From the NCBI RefSeq assembly GCF_024707485.1, contig NZ_CP102602.1:62001-126000 (forward strand): a stretch of DNA of 64,000 nucleotides, written 5' to 3'. The notes below the pieces were generated by a model, which saw only the letters and a program-made list of their open reading frames with translations, did not search any database and had not been told where the DNA came from. A program made the position numbers and the translations under genes. This document shows, in pieces, positions 8,360 to 17,558 of the stretch. Origin of the DNA: Thermococcus thermotolerans (lineage in GTDB: Archaea; Methanobacteriota_B; Thermococci; Thermococcales; Thermococcaceae). Each line of letters opens with the position of its first letter. The first letter of the stretch is position 1.

Positions 8360-8638
8360 ATGGACGCCAGGGAGATAGTCAAGATACTCGACGAAAAGGG
8401 AGAGGTCAGTCTCGAAACCTGGAAAGCCGTCTCAGTTAAGAAGAACAAGGACGGAACCGTTGACGTTCTCTACAGGAACCTGCACGTTGGGACGGACGAG
8501 GATCCTGTCTTCCTCTGGATTTACGCCAACATAGTTGAGGACGACTGGGATGTCCGCGTTCTGGAGCGGATAACCTTCAAGCGCGAGGATCTTGTCTGGT
8601 TACTCCGCTACGTTGTGAAAAAAGGAGAAGGTTTATAA
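8360..8638 (+). CDS. Conserved hypothetical protein
   Basis: A 92-residue acidic protein I do not recognise. It begins MDAREIVKILDEKGEVSLET, resembling a short winged-helix start, and then has beta-rich VDVLYRNLHVGTDEDP and the helix REDLVWLLRYVVKKGEG. It starts 15 bases after the PDCD5 stop behind AGAAGGTGCTCCC and is likely co-transcribed with it. Its stop codon lies inside the GGTTTATAAGG promoter of the TFB gene. Confidence 0.8.
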   Translation: MDAREIVKILDEKGEVSLETWKAVSVKKNKDGTVDVLYRNLHVGTDEDPVFLWIYANIVEDDWDVRVLERITFKREDLVWLLRYVVKKGEGL

Positions 8639-8650
8639 GGGCTTTATAAA
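8632..8650 (+). promoter_or_regulatory. Twin TATA boxes before TFB
   Basis: TTTATAAG (8632-8639) and TTTATAAA (8643-8650) lie 27-45 bases before the GTG start of TFB. The first contains the stop codon of the preceding gene. Either could position transcription. Confidence 0.6.
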
Positions 8651-8676
8651 ATAGGCGGCCGGTTGGGGGTGTTTGA

Positions 8677-9576
8677 GTGAGCAAGCGTAGGGTCTGCCCG
8701 GTCTGCGGCTCGACGGAGTTCATCTACGACCCGGGTAGGGGAGAGGTCGTCTGTAAGGTTTGCGGTTACGTTATTGAGGAGAACGTCATAGATATGGGGC
8801 CCGAATGGCGCGCCTTTGATGCGAGCCAGAGGGAGAAGAGGGCGAGAGTTGGTGCCCCTGAGAGCATTCTCCTTCACGATAAGGGTCTTTCAACGGATAT
8901 TGGAATTGACAGAAACCTCTCTGGTTTGATGCGTGAGAAGATGTACCGCCTGAGGAAGTGGCAGAGCCGCCTAAGGGTCAGTGATGCGGCCGAGCGTAAC
9001 CTTGCCTTTGCCCTCAGCGAGCTCGACAGAATAGCCAGCCAGCTCAAGCTTCCCAGACACGTCGAGGAAGAAGCCGCGAGGCTCTACCGTGAGGCCGTGA
9101 GAAAGGGCCTCATAAGGGGACGCTCCATAGAGAGCGTCATAGCGGCGTGTGTCTATGCCGCCTGCAGACTCCTCAAGGTTCCGAGAACCCTCGACGAGAT
9201 AGCCGACATATCCCGTGTTGACAAGAAGGAGATAGGCAGGAGCTTCCGCTTCATAGCGAGAAACCTCAACCTTACGCCAAAGAAGCTCTTCGTTAAGCCG
9301 ACCGACTACGTCAACAAATTCGCCGATGAGCTGGGGCTCAGCGAGAGGGTGAGGAGGAGGGCCATAGCCATACTCGATGAGGCCTACGATAAAGGACTGA
9401 CGAGTGGAAAGAGTCCCGCGGGTCTTGTTGCGGCGGCGCTATACATTGCCGGTTTGCTTGAGGACGAGAAGAGAACCCAGAGGGAAGTTGCGGAAGTCGC
9501 GCGCGTCACCGAGGTCACCGTCAGAAACCGCTACAAGGAGCTTGTGGACAAGCTCAACCTTAAGATTCCGGTTTGA
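8677..9576 (+). CDS. tfb: Transcription initiation factor B (TFB)
   Basis: A 299-residue TFIIB homologue. The N-terminal zinc ribbon is CPVCGS...CKVCGYVI (residues 7-31), followed by the B-reader stretch (MGPEWRAFDASQREKRAR) and two cyclin folds (about 105-200 and 205-299). It recruits RNA polymerase to TBP-TATA and contacts the BRE. The GTG start at 8677 follows GGGGGTGTTTGA. Many Thermococcus species carry two TFB genes; this sequence alone does not say which one this is. Convergent with fen, separated by only 22 bases. Confidence 0.97.
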   Translation: MSKRRVCPVCGSTEFIYDPGRGEVVCKVCGYVIEENVIDMGPEWRAFDASQREKRARVGAPESILLHDKGLSTDIGIDRNLSGLMREKMYRLRKWQSRLRVSDAAERNLAFALSELDRIASQLKLPRHVEEEAARLYREAVRKGLIRGRSIESVIAACVYAACRLLKVPRTLDEIADISRVDKKEIGRSFRFIARNLNLTPKKLFVKPTDYVNKFADELGLSERVRRRAIAILDEAYDKGLTSGKSPAGLVAAALYIAGLLEDEKRTQREVAEVARVTEVTVRNRYKELVDKLNLKIPV

Positions 9577-9598
9577 GTTTGAAATAAAAAGGCGAAGT

Positions 9599-10624
9599 TT
9601 AGCGCTTCCCGAACCAGCTCTCAAGGGTTGACTGCTTTCCTGCCTTTACAGCCTTTTTCAGCCTCTCAAGGCCGTTTCTTACCCTCTCCTCACTGAAGTC
9701 GTGCTCATCACAGAGGAACTTTAGAATCCCCTCCTCGTCGGGTTCACGCCACTTGAGCTCGTATTCGTCGGTGACCGGTGGGTTGAGGAAGAACTCCTTT
9801 ATCGCGTAGAGGTCGACTTCGCTGTCCTTGTTGTACTTTTTCAGCGGGTCTTTGCTGCGCTTGACTATGGTGAGGGCCTTCTTGGGCCCGATACCCTTTA
9901 TTCCACCCGGGTTGTAGTCCGTGCCGACAAGTATGGCCATCTCGATGAGCTTCTCCCTGTCCACGCCGAGCTCCTTGAGAACCTCCTCCAGAACTATAAG
10001 CTCGGGCCGGACCTCAACGTAGACGTTCTTTCCGGGGAGCTTTCTCCTGCCGGTTATTGTCACGTTCCTAACGAGCCGGGGCGCACCGAAGAGGAGCGAG
10101 TCGTAGTCCTGGCTGGCTGAAGCGTAGACCTTCTTTTTAGCGGCCATGTATGCGGCCTGGGCCTCACCCTCGCTCGGTGCCTGAATTACGGGAATTCCCA
10201 TCAGCTCAAGGAGCCTCTCGGCGTCGTTTATCAGTTGCTCGTTGACCTTGGTTGCGCGCATCGCGTACTTCTTGGCCTCCTCAAGGTCTCCGCGCTCCAA
10301 AGCCTCGTACCACTTCTCCTCGGCCTCTTTCCTGGCCTCACGGCGCTTCTCTATCTCCTTCTTTTTGAACTCCGGGGGCTTCCCGTCGAAAACGTACGCC
10401 GGCTTTATCCCTGCCTCCATAAGGTTGATGTTCCTGTAGAAGAGGCCGCTCAGGTGGGAGGTTATCCTTCCGCGGGAGTCCATGAGCGGTGTCCCGTCCC
10501 TCTGTCTTATGGTTGAGAGGAACTGGTATATCGCGTTGAAGGCATCAACGGCAACCCTTCTGCCGTAGAGGTTCTCCAGCTCTATCTCCTTCTTCGGAAC
10601 GAGCTCACCGATCTGTACACCCAT
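9599..10624 (-). CDS. fen: Flap endonuclease 1
   Basis: A 341-residue FEN1, the structure-specific nuclease that removes 5' flaps during Okazaki fragment maturation and repair. It starts [21 protein letters not shown] (N-domain with catalytic Asp27 in RVAVDAFNA). The I-domain holds the acidic cluster [14 protein letters not shown] and [10 protein letters not shown], and the helix-hairpin-helix is [20 protein letters not shown]. The C-terminus [11 protein letters not shown] is a canonical PCNA-binding PIP box. I chose the ATG at 10624 behind GGTGGTTATGGGT rather than the earlier start. Confidence 0.97.
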   Translation of the reverse strand: MGVQIGELVPKKEIELENLYGRRVAVDAFNAIYQFLSTIRQRDGTPLMDSRGRITSHLSGLFYRNINLMEAGIKPAYVFDGKPPEFKKKEIEKRREARKEAEEKWYEALERGDLEEAKKYAMRATKVNEQLINDAERLLELMGIPVIQAPSEGEAQAAYMAAKKKVYASASQDYDSLLFGAPRLVRNVTITGRRKLPGKNVYVEVRPELIVLEEVLKELGVDREKLIEMAILVGTDYNPGGIKGIGPKKALTIVKRSKDPLKKYNKDSEVDLYAIKEFFLNPPVTDEYELKWREPDEEGILKFLCDEHDFSEERVRNGLERLKKAVKAGKQSTLESWFGKR

Positions 10625-10671
10625 AACCACCACCTAAAAAAGAGTTGGAAAGGAGATATTTAGCCTTTGCC

Positions 10672-10724
10672 TCGGCCTACCGGATTGATCATCACCCATC
10701 AGAGAGGGGAAGGCTCCTCATCGG
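10672..10724 (-). ncRNA. Candidate C/D box sRNA at the psiE stop
   Basis: On the minus strand the order is CCGATGA (weak C), 15 bases, CTGA (D'), TGG, GTGATGA (perfect C'), 13 bases, CCGA (D). Flanking GCC and GGC could form a short closing stem. The psiE stop codon TGA lies inside the C box. Box C is imperfect, spacers differ from 12, and I see no well-placed TATA box, so this is only a candidate. Confidence 0.45.
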
Positions 10725-11155
10725 CCCCTGTGCTCCATAAGGAATTCCTCGTGCTGAGTGATGCGCTTCCTCTCTTGGACGTATATCCAGCCCATTACAA
10801 ACATCAGGAGGGACATTCCCACGAGGGTTGTCCACTCAATCCTGCTGTAATCGAGAGTCACCACTATTTTTCTCACTATTGCAAGAACACCCAGCTCGAC
10901 AACGTTGCGCATGCTAACGTGGTGATCTTTAATGTACATCGCCAATAGCTCGAATATCTCAAGGAATATTATCACGAGGACTATCTGGTGGAGAACGGTC
11001 TCGACGTCAAAGTTATTAAAGGAGTTTATGACCAGTCTCCACATTATGTAGACTATATACGCCATCGTGAGCGTTGCGAGTGCGATAACCACTACATCAA
11101 AGAGAACGTTTAGCCACGTCATTACCGACCTCCCGATTTCTGTCGGTTCTCTCAT
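10718..11155 (-). CDS. PsiE-family membrane protein
   Basis: A 145-residue protein with four hydrophobic helices (about residues 11-36, 46-66, 80-98 and 104-124). The FLEIFELLAMYIKDHHVSMRN segment is typical of the phosphate-starvation-inducible PsiE domain. Function is unknown even in bacteria. The ATG at 11155 follows GGTGACCGCG; the longer open frame upstream lacks a site. The charged tail QERKRITQHEEFLMEHRGR is cytoplasmic by the positive-inside rule. It lies alone downstream of a 9-bp inverted repeat at 11179-11205. Confidence 0.82.
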   Translation of the reverse strand: MREPTEIGRSVMTWLNVLFDVVVIALATLTMAYIVYIMWRLVINSFNNFDVETVLHQIVLVIIFLEIFELLAMYIKDHHVSMRNVVELGVLAIVRKIVVTLDYSRIEWTTLVGMSLLMFVMGWIYVQERKRITQHEEFLMEHRGR

Positions 11156-11178
11156 CGCGGTCACCCTGTGATAGCACA

Positions 11179-11205
11179 TCCCGAAAAAAGAAAAGGTTTT
11201 CGGGA
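11179..11205. repeat. Inverted repeat upstream of psiE
   Basis: TCCCGAAAA and TTTTCGGGA are perfect 9-base arms around the loop AAGAAAAGG. The site lies 24 bases upstream of the PsiE start, so it could be an operator or a leader hairpin. Confidence 0.5.
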
Positions 11206-11396
11206 TATCGGGCGCCTGAGTCGAGACATTCAACGTTCAGGGTTCCAATGTCATCCCGGTGTTCTGAATATTAGGTGCCCAACCTTCGGTTCTTTTAACG
11301 TCCGTCGAGCTTTTTATCGTCAAAAAGAGAAGGGAAAAGTTATAACTCGTTTTACGGACGTGAAACTGTGACTTTCATTCAGGTGAGGTGGTTGAG

Positions 11397-12791
11397 ATGG
11401 ATGGGAACTTGGAAGCTCTCTTCAGACCCAAGAGCATCGCCGTCATCGGCGCTTCTGAAAAACCGGGCAAGATAGGATACGCTGTTATGAAAAACCTCGT
11501 TGAGTACGGCTACGATGGGAAGATATACCCGATCAACATCAAGGGTGTTGAGATCGAGATAAACGGGAGAAAGTTCAAGTCCTACAGGAGCATCCTCGAC
11601 GTCCCGGACGAGATTGATATGGCGGTCATCGTCGTTCCGGCCAAGTTCGTTCCGCAGGTCGTCGAGGAGGCCGGAAAGAAGGGCGTCAAGGTTCTCCCGA
11701 TAATAAGCTCCGGCTTCGGTGAGCTCGGCGAAGAGGGTAAGAAGGTCGAGAGGCAGATAGTTGAGATAGCGCACAAGTACGGCATGAGAATACTCGGCCC
11801 GAACATCTTCGGTGTCGTCTACACACCCGTCAAGATGAACGCTACCTTCGGCCCGACCGACGTCATGCCGGGTAGCCTTGCCCTCATCAGCCAGAGCGGA
11901 GCGCTTGGAATAGCCCTCATGGGCTGGACGATCCTTGAGAAGGTCGGCCTTTCAGCGGTCGTCAGCGTCGGAAACAAGAGCGACATCGACGATGCCGATC
12001 TGCTTGAGTTCTTCAAGACCGACGACAACACCAAGGCGATTCTCATATACATGGAGGGCGTCAAAGACGGAAGGCGCTTCATGGAGGTCGCCAAAGAGGT
12101 CAGCAAGGAGAAGCCGATAATCATCATCAAGGCCGGAAGGAGCGAGCGCGGAGCCAAAGCTGCGGCAAGCCACACCGGTTCCTTGGCCGGAGCTGACAAG
12201 ATATACGAGGCCGCATTCAAGCAGAGCGGTGTTCTCAGGGCCTTAACCATCGGCGAGGCCTTCGACTGGGCGAGAACGCTCAGCAACCTTCCGGAGCCGG
12301 AGGGGGAGAACCTCGTCATACTCACCAACGGCGGCGGAATCGGAGTTATGGCCACCGACGCCGCCGAGGAGGAGGGACTGCACCTCTACGACGACCTCGA
12401 TGAGCTGAAGGTCTTCGCCAACCACATGCCGCCCTTCGGTTCCTACAAGAACCCGGTCGACCTGACCGGTATGGCCGGTGCCGAGAGCTACGAGGGAGCG
12501 GTTCGCGACGCACTCGCCAACCCGAACATGCACAGCATAGCCGTCCTTTACTGCCAGACGGCCGTGCTCGACCCGCGCGACCTGGCCAAGATAGTTATCC
12601 GCGAGTACAACGAGAGCGGCAGGAAGAAGCCCCTCGTCGTTGCAATCGTTGGCGGCATAGAGGCCAAGGAAGCCATCGACATGCTCAACGAGGAAGGAAT
12701 CCCTGCATATCCAGAGCCGGAGAGGGCCATAAAGGCCTTAGCCGCGCTCTACCGCTGGAGCAGGTGGAAGGCCAGGCAGAGAAGGGAGTGA
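11397..12791 (+). CDS. ADP-forming acetyl/acyl-CoA synthetase, alpha subunit
   Basis: A 464-residue alpha subunit. These enzymes convert acyl-CoA, ADP and phosphate to acid, ATP and CoA, the main energy step of peptide and sugar fermentation in Thermococcales. Domains: CoA-binding Rossmann fold (FRPKSIAVIGASEKPGKIG, residues 7-25), then succinyl-CoA-synthetase-like domains with the phosphorylated histidine in KAAASHTGSLAGAD (about residue 257). The ATG at 11397 lies behind GGTGAGGTGGTTGAG. No beta subunit is adjacent, which is normal because alpha and beta genes are unlinked in this order. The substrate isoform (acetyl, aryl, succinyl) cannot be read from the sequence. A T-rich tract follows. 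Confidence 0.93.
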   Translation: MDGNLEALFRPKSIAVIGASEKPGKIGYAVMKNLVEYGYDGKIYPINIKGVEIEINGRKFKSYRSILDVPDEIDMAVIVVPAKFVPQVVEEAGKKGVKVLPIISSGFGELGEEGKKVERQIVEIAHKYGMRILGPNIFGVVYTPVKMNATFGPTDVMPGSLALISQSGALGIALMGWTILEKVGLSAVVSVGNKSDIDDADLLEFFKTDDNTKAILIYMEGVKDGRRFMEVAKEVSKEKPIIIIKAGRSERGAKAAASHTGSLAGADKIYEAAFKQSGVLRALTIGEAFDWARTLSNLPEPEGENLVILTNGGGIGVMATDAAEEEGLHLYDDLDELKVFANHMPPFGSYKNPVDLTGMAGAESYEGAVRDALANPNMHSIAVLYCQTAVLDPRDLAKIVIREYNESGRKKPLVVAIVGGIEAKEAIDMLNEEGIPAYPEPERAIKALAALYRWSRWKARQRRE

Positions 12792-12816
12792 TTCCCTTTT
12801 CTCTCTTCTGATTCTT
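12792..12816 (+). terminator. T-rich terminator after the acyl-CoA synthetase gene
   Basis: A pyrimidine tract (TTCCCTTTTCTCTCTTC...) directly follows the stop, the usual archaeal termination signal. Confidence 0.4.
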
Positions 12817-12884
12817 AGGTTGTCATCCAGTTCCCCCGGCAAGTGTTTTTAACGTGCACTTCCCAGATAACTATGGGGAGCCCT

Positions 12885-13592
12885 ATGCTCGTCGCCCTGA
12901 TCTCGGACATCCACTCCAATCTGGAGGCGCTGAGGGCCGTGTGGCGGGAGGTAAGGAAGGCCGATGCCGTTCTGTGCATGGGCGACCTGGTCGGTTACGG
13001 TGCTTCTCCCAACGAGGTCGTTGACTTCGTCCGAAAGCAAATGGAGAAGAGAACCTTCATCTGCGTCCGCGGCAACCACGACAATGCCATAGCGTTCGGC
13101 GCCGAGTGGGGGTTCAACCCCTACGCGAGGCAGGCTGTGCGGTGGCACCAGCGGGTGATGACAACGGAGAATCTTGAGTTCCTCCGGAGGCTTCCGGTAA
13201 GGCAGTTATTCACGGACAATACCGGACGGAGCTACCTCCTCATCCACGGCTCGCCGCGTGCCCCCCTGGATGAGTATCTGTTTCCTTGGTTCTCGGATTT
13301 GGAGTTGCGCTCCGTTCTCAGCTACGTCAGGCAGGACGACCTGCTCGTCGGCCATACCCATGTCCCAATGCTGAGGGTGATAGACGGCAGGAGGATAATC
13401 AACCCCGGCGGCGTCGGTCAGCCCCGCGACGGCGACTGGAGGGCGGCCTATGCATTAATTGACACCGAAAAAGAGCTGCCTGACAACGTTGAGTTCCACC
13501 GGGTGGAATACGATGTTGATTCTGCTGCGGAGAAGATAATAGAAGCGGGACTTCCAAGGTTCCTGGCAATGAGGCTCTACGAGGGATATTGA
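12885..13592 (+). CDS. Calcineurin-like metallophosphoesterase
   Basis: A 235-residue phosphoesterase. The metal-binding motifs appear in order: DIHSN (residues 8-12), GDLVGYG, GNHDNA, and the C-terminal GHTHVPM near residue 160, followed by NPGGVGQPRDGD. This pattern is the YfcE/MJ0936-like group, often active on cyclic nucleotides or phosphodiesters; the true substrate is unknown. I chose the ATG at 12885 because GGGGAG lies four bases before it; an ATG at 12873 would include that site in the coding region. Its end is eight bases from the convergent PRC-barrel gene. Confidence 0.9.
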   Translation: MLVALISDIHSNLEALRAVWREVRKADAVLCMGDLVGYGASPNEVVDFVRKQMEKRTFICVRGNHDNAIAFGAEWGFNPYARQAVRWHQRVMTTENLEFLRRLPVRQLFTDNTGRSYLLIHGSPRAPLDEYLFPWFSDLELRSVLSYVRQDDLLVGHTHVPMLRVIDGRRIINPGGVGQPRDGDWRAAYALIDTEKELPDNVEFHRVEYDVDSAAEKIIEAGLPRFLAMRLYEGY

Positions 13593-13599
13593 GAGGGGG

Positions 13600-13926
13600 T
13601 CACTCCCCCGGAGTCTGGGATTCCTCCTCAGAGAGCCTTCTCTTTATCGTGCCGACTCTTCTGAGCTTGGACTTGACAGCGAGCTTGCCTGAGTCTATTA
13701 TGATTACCTCGCCGATGCTCTTAACCGCACTCACAGGTATGAGGAGAAGACCCTCGTGATCGGTGACAAACTCGCTCGTATCGAGATCCTCATCGGGCTC
13801 GGCAACTATCACAAGGATATCGCCGGTTTCCTCATCGAAGCTGAGGTCATAGACCCAGCCGAGCCTTATGCCGGTATCGGTTATCAGCTCCACGTCCCTA
13901 AGCTTGGAAGCTATTATCTTGACCAT
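13600..13926 (-). CDS. PRC-barrel domain protein
   Basis: A 108-residue protein starting MVKIIASKLRDVELITDTGI. The beta-rich segments GIRLGWVYDLSFDEETGDIL and GLLLIPVSAVKSIGEVIII form a PRC barrel, a small fold found in photosynthetic reaction centres, RimM and many archaeal stand-alone proteins. The ATG at 13926 follows GGGGTGGCGAAA. Its function in archaea is unknown; links to RNA metabolism and division have been proposed for the family. The basic tail SKLRRVGTIKRRL could bind nucleic acid. Confidence 0.85.
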   Translation of the reverse strand: MVKIIASKLRDVELITDTGIRLGWVYDLSFDEETGDILVIVAEPDEDLDTSEFVTDHEGLLLIPVSAVKSIGEVIIIDSGKLAVKSKLRRVGTIKRRLSEEESQTPGE

Positions 13927-14001
13927 TTTCGCCACCCCTCGGTTTAATCGTGTAAGTTCTTGGGCACCAACGTATAAAACTTTTTCCAAAAGGAAAGGAA
14001 A

Positions 14002-16512
14002 TCAGAAGGTGTAGTAGTCTGGCCCGCCCCTCTTCTCGACGCGTGACTTCCTGCTCTCCTCGAAGTTCCTGTAGTAGTCGAGCATGTACGGGGTTATGCT
14101 CGGCCTGACCTTCTTGAGGGCCTCCTCAAAGTCTCTCTTTGAAACCCTGAGCTTCTCAAGGAACTCCTCACTCTCCTCCTCGACCAGCTCTGCGGGGAGT
14201 TCGGTCATTATCCTGCGCATCGCCAGTAGTGCCGCCTCCCTCACGAGGGCCTCGATGTCGGCTCCGGAGTAGCCCTCCGTCTTCCTCGCCAGCTCACGGA
14301 GGTTAACATCATTTGCGAGGGGGACACGCCTCGTGTGTACCTTCAGTATCTCCAGCCTGGCCTTTTCGTCCGGGGCTGGGACGAGTATGAGCCTGTCGAA
14401 TCTACCCGGTCTGAGCAGGGCTGGATCGAGGATATCCGGCCTGTTGGTTGCGGCAATGACGACCACACCGCTGTTGCGCTCTATGCCGTCCATCTCGGTG
14501 AGTAGCTGGTTGATGAGCCTGTCAGTAACGCGGCTCATGTCGCTTCCTCTAGCGGGAGCTATCGCGTCGATCTCGTCGATGAATATCACCGTCGGAGCCG
14601 CCTGTCTGGCCTTCCTGAATATCTCTCTCACGCGCTTCTCACTCTCGCCTACCCACTTGCTCAGCACCTCCGGCCCGCGAATGCCGATGAAGTTTGCCTC
14701 GCTCTCCGTTGCGACGGCTTTGGCGAGGAGGGTCTTACCGGTTCCTGGCGGACCGTAGAGGAGAACTCCCCTTGGGGGCTCTATTCCGAGCCTCTGGAAG
14801 GCCTTCGGGTACTTGAGGGGCCATTCTACGGCCTCCCTGAGCTCCTGCTTTACCTCGTCGAGACCACCGATGTCCTCCCAGTGAACGTTTGGCATCTCAA
14901 TGAGGACTTCCCTCAAAGCGGAAGGCTCGACCATCTTCAGCGCCTCGTAGAAGTCGGCCTTCCTAACGCGAAGCTCCTGGAGAACCTCCGGAGGAATGCG
15001 CTCCTGCTCGGGGCTTATCTTGCCCTCGTTGATGAGTCTCCTCAGGACGACCATGGCTGCCTCTCTCGCGAGAGCGGCTAAGTCCGCACCGACGAAGCCG
15101 TGCGTCTTCTCGGCTATCTCCTCAAGCATCCTGTCTACCAGCCTGCTCCTGACCTCCGGATAGACTTCGCTCTCGCTCTTGAGGGCCTCTTTAACTTCCT
15201 CGTCACTCTTCGCTGCCTCGACCCTCTCGATGAGCCTCTCCAGTTTTGCTCTCTCAAAGGTCTCCCTCTTCATAAGTTCTTTGAGAACCCTGAGAACCGT
15301 TGCTTTGTCGTAGTCCGGTTCAAGGGGCATTCCCCTGGTGTGTATCTGGAGTATCTCCTTCCTGCCCTTTTTGTCGGGAACTCCGACTTCTATTTCTCTA
15401 TCGAACCTGCCCGGTCTTCTCAGGGCAGGGTCAAGGGCATCGGGCCTGTTGGTTGCGGCGATGACTATGACTTTGCCCCTCCCCTTCAGGCCGTCCATCA
15501 GTGTGAGCAGCTGGCTTACGACCCTCTTCTCGACTTCTCCGACGACTTCCTCCCTCTTCGGGGCTATTGCGTCAATTTCATCGATGAAGATTATGCTCGG
15601 TGCGTTCTCCTCGGCGTCCTTGAATATCTCCCTTAAACGCTCTTCACTCTCGCCGTAGAATTTGCTCATTATCTCCGGGCCGTTGATGGCTATGAAGTGC
15701 GCGTTGGCCTCGTTGGCTACGGCCTTTGCCAGGAGAGTCTTACCAGTTCCAGGCGGGCCGTAGAGGAGCACACCCTTCGGCGGTTCAATTCCAAGGCGCT
15801 CGAAGAGCTCCGGGTGCTTGAGCGGGAGCTCAACCATCTCGCGTATCTTCTGAATCGCATCGCTCAGACCGCCGATGTCCTCGTAGGTGACCTCTGGGAT
15901 GGCCTCCTCACGTATCTCAACCGCCTGGGGGAGAACCTCGACTTCGGTGTTGTAGGTTATCTGGACGATGCCCCTGGGAACGGTGTTCACGACGACGAAT
16001 TTGAGCTCTCCAAAGCCGATGGGCATGGTCTCAAAGAGGCCCCTAAGAAGTTCATCAAAGGGTGAGCCGCCGTAGTAGGTTTCGCTCCTGCTGCTTGCGA
16101 CGATGAGGTCTCCCTTCAGAACGGGCCTGCCCAGGAGGTTCTGCTTGACCATCTCTCCAGGTATCTGAATGAAGACACCCTTCTGGGCCGGCGCCAGAAC
16201 AACCTTCTTCGCCTCCTGCACCTCCGCCTTGGAGACGGTGATGTAGTCCCCTATGCTCACCCCTGCGTTCCTCCTGATGTATCCGTCCATCCTGATGATG
16301 TCCAGCCCGCGGTCGTCTGGGTGGGGGTTGGCCACTATCGCGGCGGTGGTTCTCTCCCCAATCAGCTCGACTATGTCTCCGGGCTCAACGCCGAGCTGGC
16401 GCTGGTACTTTCTATCAAAGCGGACTATCCCCCTGCCTACGTCCCTCTTGAGGGCCTCGGCAACGCGGAGCTTTATCTTCTCATACTTTTCCTCGTCTTT
16501 ACCAAAAATCAT
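14002..16512 (-). CDS. CDC48/VAT-type AAA+ ATPase
   Basis: An 836-residue unfoldase with an N-terminal substrate domain (about 1-190) and two AAA modules. Each has Walker A GPPGTGKT (near 245 and 580), Walker [11 protein letters not shown] and a second region of homology with ATNRPD. It unfolds proteins for the proteasome. The protein is about 100 residues longer than typical CDC48 because the D1 lid contains a charged helical insertion (around [20 protein letters not shown]), as in Pyrococcus homologues. No intein is present. The ATG overlaps the stop of the upstream gene by four bases, so the two are co-translated. The C-terminus ends DYYTF and is not a strict HbYX motif. Confidence 0.96.
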   Translation of the reverse strand: MIFGKDEEKYEKIKLRVAEALKRDVGRGIVRFDRKYQRQLGVEPGDIVELIGERTTAAIVANPHPDDRGLDIIRMDGYIRRNAGVSIGDYITVSKAEVQEAKKVVLAPAQKGVFIQIPGEMVKQNLLGRPVLKGDLIVASSRSETYYGGSPFDELLRGLFETMPIGFGELKFVVVNTVPRGIVQITYNTEVEVLPQAVEIREEAIPEVTYEDIGGLSDAIQKIREMVELPLKHPELFERLGIEPPKGVLLYGPPGTGKTLLAKAVANEANAHFIAINGPEIMSKFYGESEERLREIFKDAEENAPSIIFIDEIDAIAPKREEVVGEVEKRVVSQLLTLMDGLKGRGKVIVIAATNRPDALDPALRRPGRFDREIEVGVPDKKGRKEILQIHTRGMPLEPDYDKATVLRVLKELMKRETFERAKLERLIERVEAAKSDEEVKEALKSESEVYPEVRSRLVDRMLEEIAEKTHGFVGADLAALAREAAMVVLRRLINEGKISPEQERIPPEVLQELRVRKADFYEALKMVEPSALREVLIEMPNVHWEDIGGLDEVKQELREAVEWPLKYPKAFQRLGIEPPRGVLLYGPPGTGKTLLAKAVATESEANFIGIRGPEVLSKWVGESEKRVREIFRKARQAAPTVIFIDEIDAIAPARGSDMSRVTDRLINQLLTEMDGIERNSGVVVIAATNRPDILDPALLRPGRFDRLILVPAPDEKARLEILKVHTRRVPLANDVNLRELARKTEGYSGADIEALVREAALLAMRRIMTELPAELVEEESEEFLEKLRVSKRDFEEALKKVRPSITPYMLDYYRNFEESRKSRVEKRGGPDYYTF

Positions 16513-17270
16513 CTTGACCGCCTCCTCTGCTTTTCTATGGCCTCTTCAAGCGTCAGATTGCCCAGGGCCACCTCACGGGCGAGCTTTGAGGATATCGTGA
16601 TGTTGCCGCTCAGCTCGCGACTGCGTCTCTTTATGTCCTCAATCTCACGCTTAGTGGGTTCCTTCGCCTCTATGAGCTCTCCAATGGGAACCTCCCTTCC
16701 CTCTCGCAGGCCAATGTTTATCGCCGCCACGATGTCCTGAACCTGTGAAACCTCTATCCCCCCTACCTTTGGGGTCGTTCTCGACTCGTTAACGACGGTT
16801 ATGGGGTAATCGTATCCCAGCAGGTCGGCGAGGGCTTTGAGCATAAGAATCCTCTGCCGTTTGGCCCCGTGTCCTATCTTGATTTTAGCGCCGGGATACT
16901 TCTCCAGCAGGTCCAGGATTATTTCAACGTCCCTCGGATTCTTAAGGTGGTGAACCTCTATTACGCGGTTATCGGCGACGACGCTCAGGCCGGGCCTCTC
17001 CCCGGGGTCGATGGCTATGTACACCCTTTTAAACCTCTCCCTTCCCTCAAGCTTGGCAAGGAGTTCGTCTATAAAGTTCTCGTTCCTCACGATGATCTTA
17101 ACGGGAAATGCAACCCTGGCGTAGTCAGCCTCGCCAGTCAGGACGACCTCAACATCGAGGGGTATCCTGTCTCCGACACGAAGGCTGTGGAAGGGTATGC
17201 CGTACTCCTTCAGCACCTTCGTCGCCATATAGTAAACCCTGGCGTCGCTTGTCACTATCGCTACTCTCAT
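16509..17270 (-). CDS. Conserved protein with possible RNase H-like domain, coupled to CDC48
   Basis: A 253-residue protein starting [20 protein letters not shown]. The middle has [20 protein letters not shown], where the D-P-G after beta-strand residues recalls the first catalytic strand of RuvC/YqgF-like RNase H folds, followed by [12 protein letters not shown] and [15 protein letters not shown]. The C-terminus is helical and basic. No enzyme name can be given. The start at 17270 is the first good ATG; its ribosome binding site is weak. Its stop overlaps the CDC48 start (ATGA), which suggests a functional link with that unfoldase, but this is inference from position. Confidence 0.8.
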   Translation of the reverse strand: MRVAIVTSDARVYYMATKVLKEYGIPFHSLRVGDRIPLDVEVVLTGEADYARVAFPVKIIVRNENFIDELLAKLEGRERFKRVYIAIDPGERPGLSVVADNRVIEVHHLKNPRDVEIILDLLEKYPGAKIKIGHGAKRQRILMLKALADLLGYDYPITVVNESRTTPKVGGIEVSQVQDIVAAINIGLREGREVPIGELIEAKEPTKREIEDIKRRSRELSGNITISSKLAREVALGNLTLEEAIEKQRRRSR

Positions 17271-17354
17271 GGTTTCTGATACGTCTCCACAATTAAAAAC
17301 CTTTCTAACCGTTCTAATCAAAAATTTTGGCCAAGAAAGGCTTTGATTCTGTGG

Positions 17355-17370
17355 AAAAAAGTTTATAAGC
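17355..17370 (+). promoter_or_regulatory. BRE/TATA promoter of the acidic mini-protein
   Basis: AAAAAAGTTTATAAGC is a near-ideal BRE plus TATA box, about 38 bases before the ATG at 17401, with GGGGGATTGGG as the ribosome binding region. Confidence 0.75.
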
Positions 17371-17400
17371 CATTATTGGCAAGTAAAAAGGGGGATTGGG

Positions 17401-17556
17401 ATGCAGCCTCCTAAGAAAAAGAAGAAGGTCGAGGAGTTTGAGGAGGAAGAACTCTTCGAGGAAGAGGAGGAGTGGGAACTCGAAGAGGATTGGGAAGATG
17501 AAGATTGGGAAGAGGAGTGGGAGGAAGAAGACTGGGAAGAAGAGGAAGAGTGGTGA
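17401..17556 (+). CDS. 51-residue acidic, tryptophan-rich protein
   Basis: An unrecognised small protein. It starts MQPPKKKKKVEEFEEEE, a five-lysine head followed by an extremely acidic body. I count 27 Glu and 4 Asp among 51 residues, and six Trp at positions 25, 31, 36, 40, 45 and 51, that is every four to six residues to the C-terminus. There is no hydrophobic core, so it is probably disordered or a single helix. A strong promoter and the binding site GGGGGATTGGG support expression. Such composition can mimic DNA or bind basic proteins or ribosomes, but this is speculation. Neighbours (CDC48 operon, divergent) give no hint. Confidence 0.82.
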   Translation: MQPPKKKKKVEEFEEEELFEEEEEWELEEDWEDEDWEEEWEEEDWEEEEEW

Positions 17557-17558
17557 TT

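Noticed and set aside
14002-16512. Intein in CDC48
   Set aside because: Both AAA modules read straight through with no insertion of intein type.
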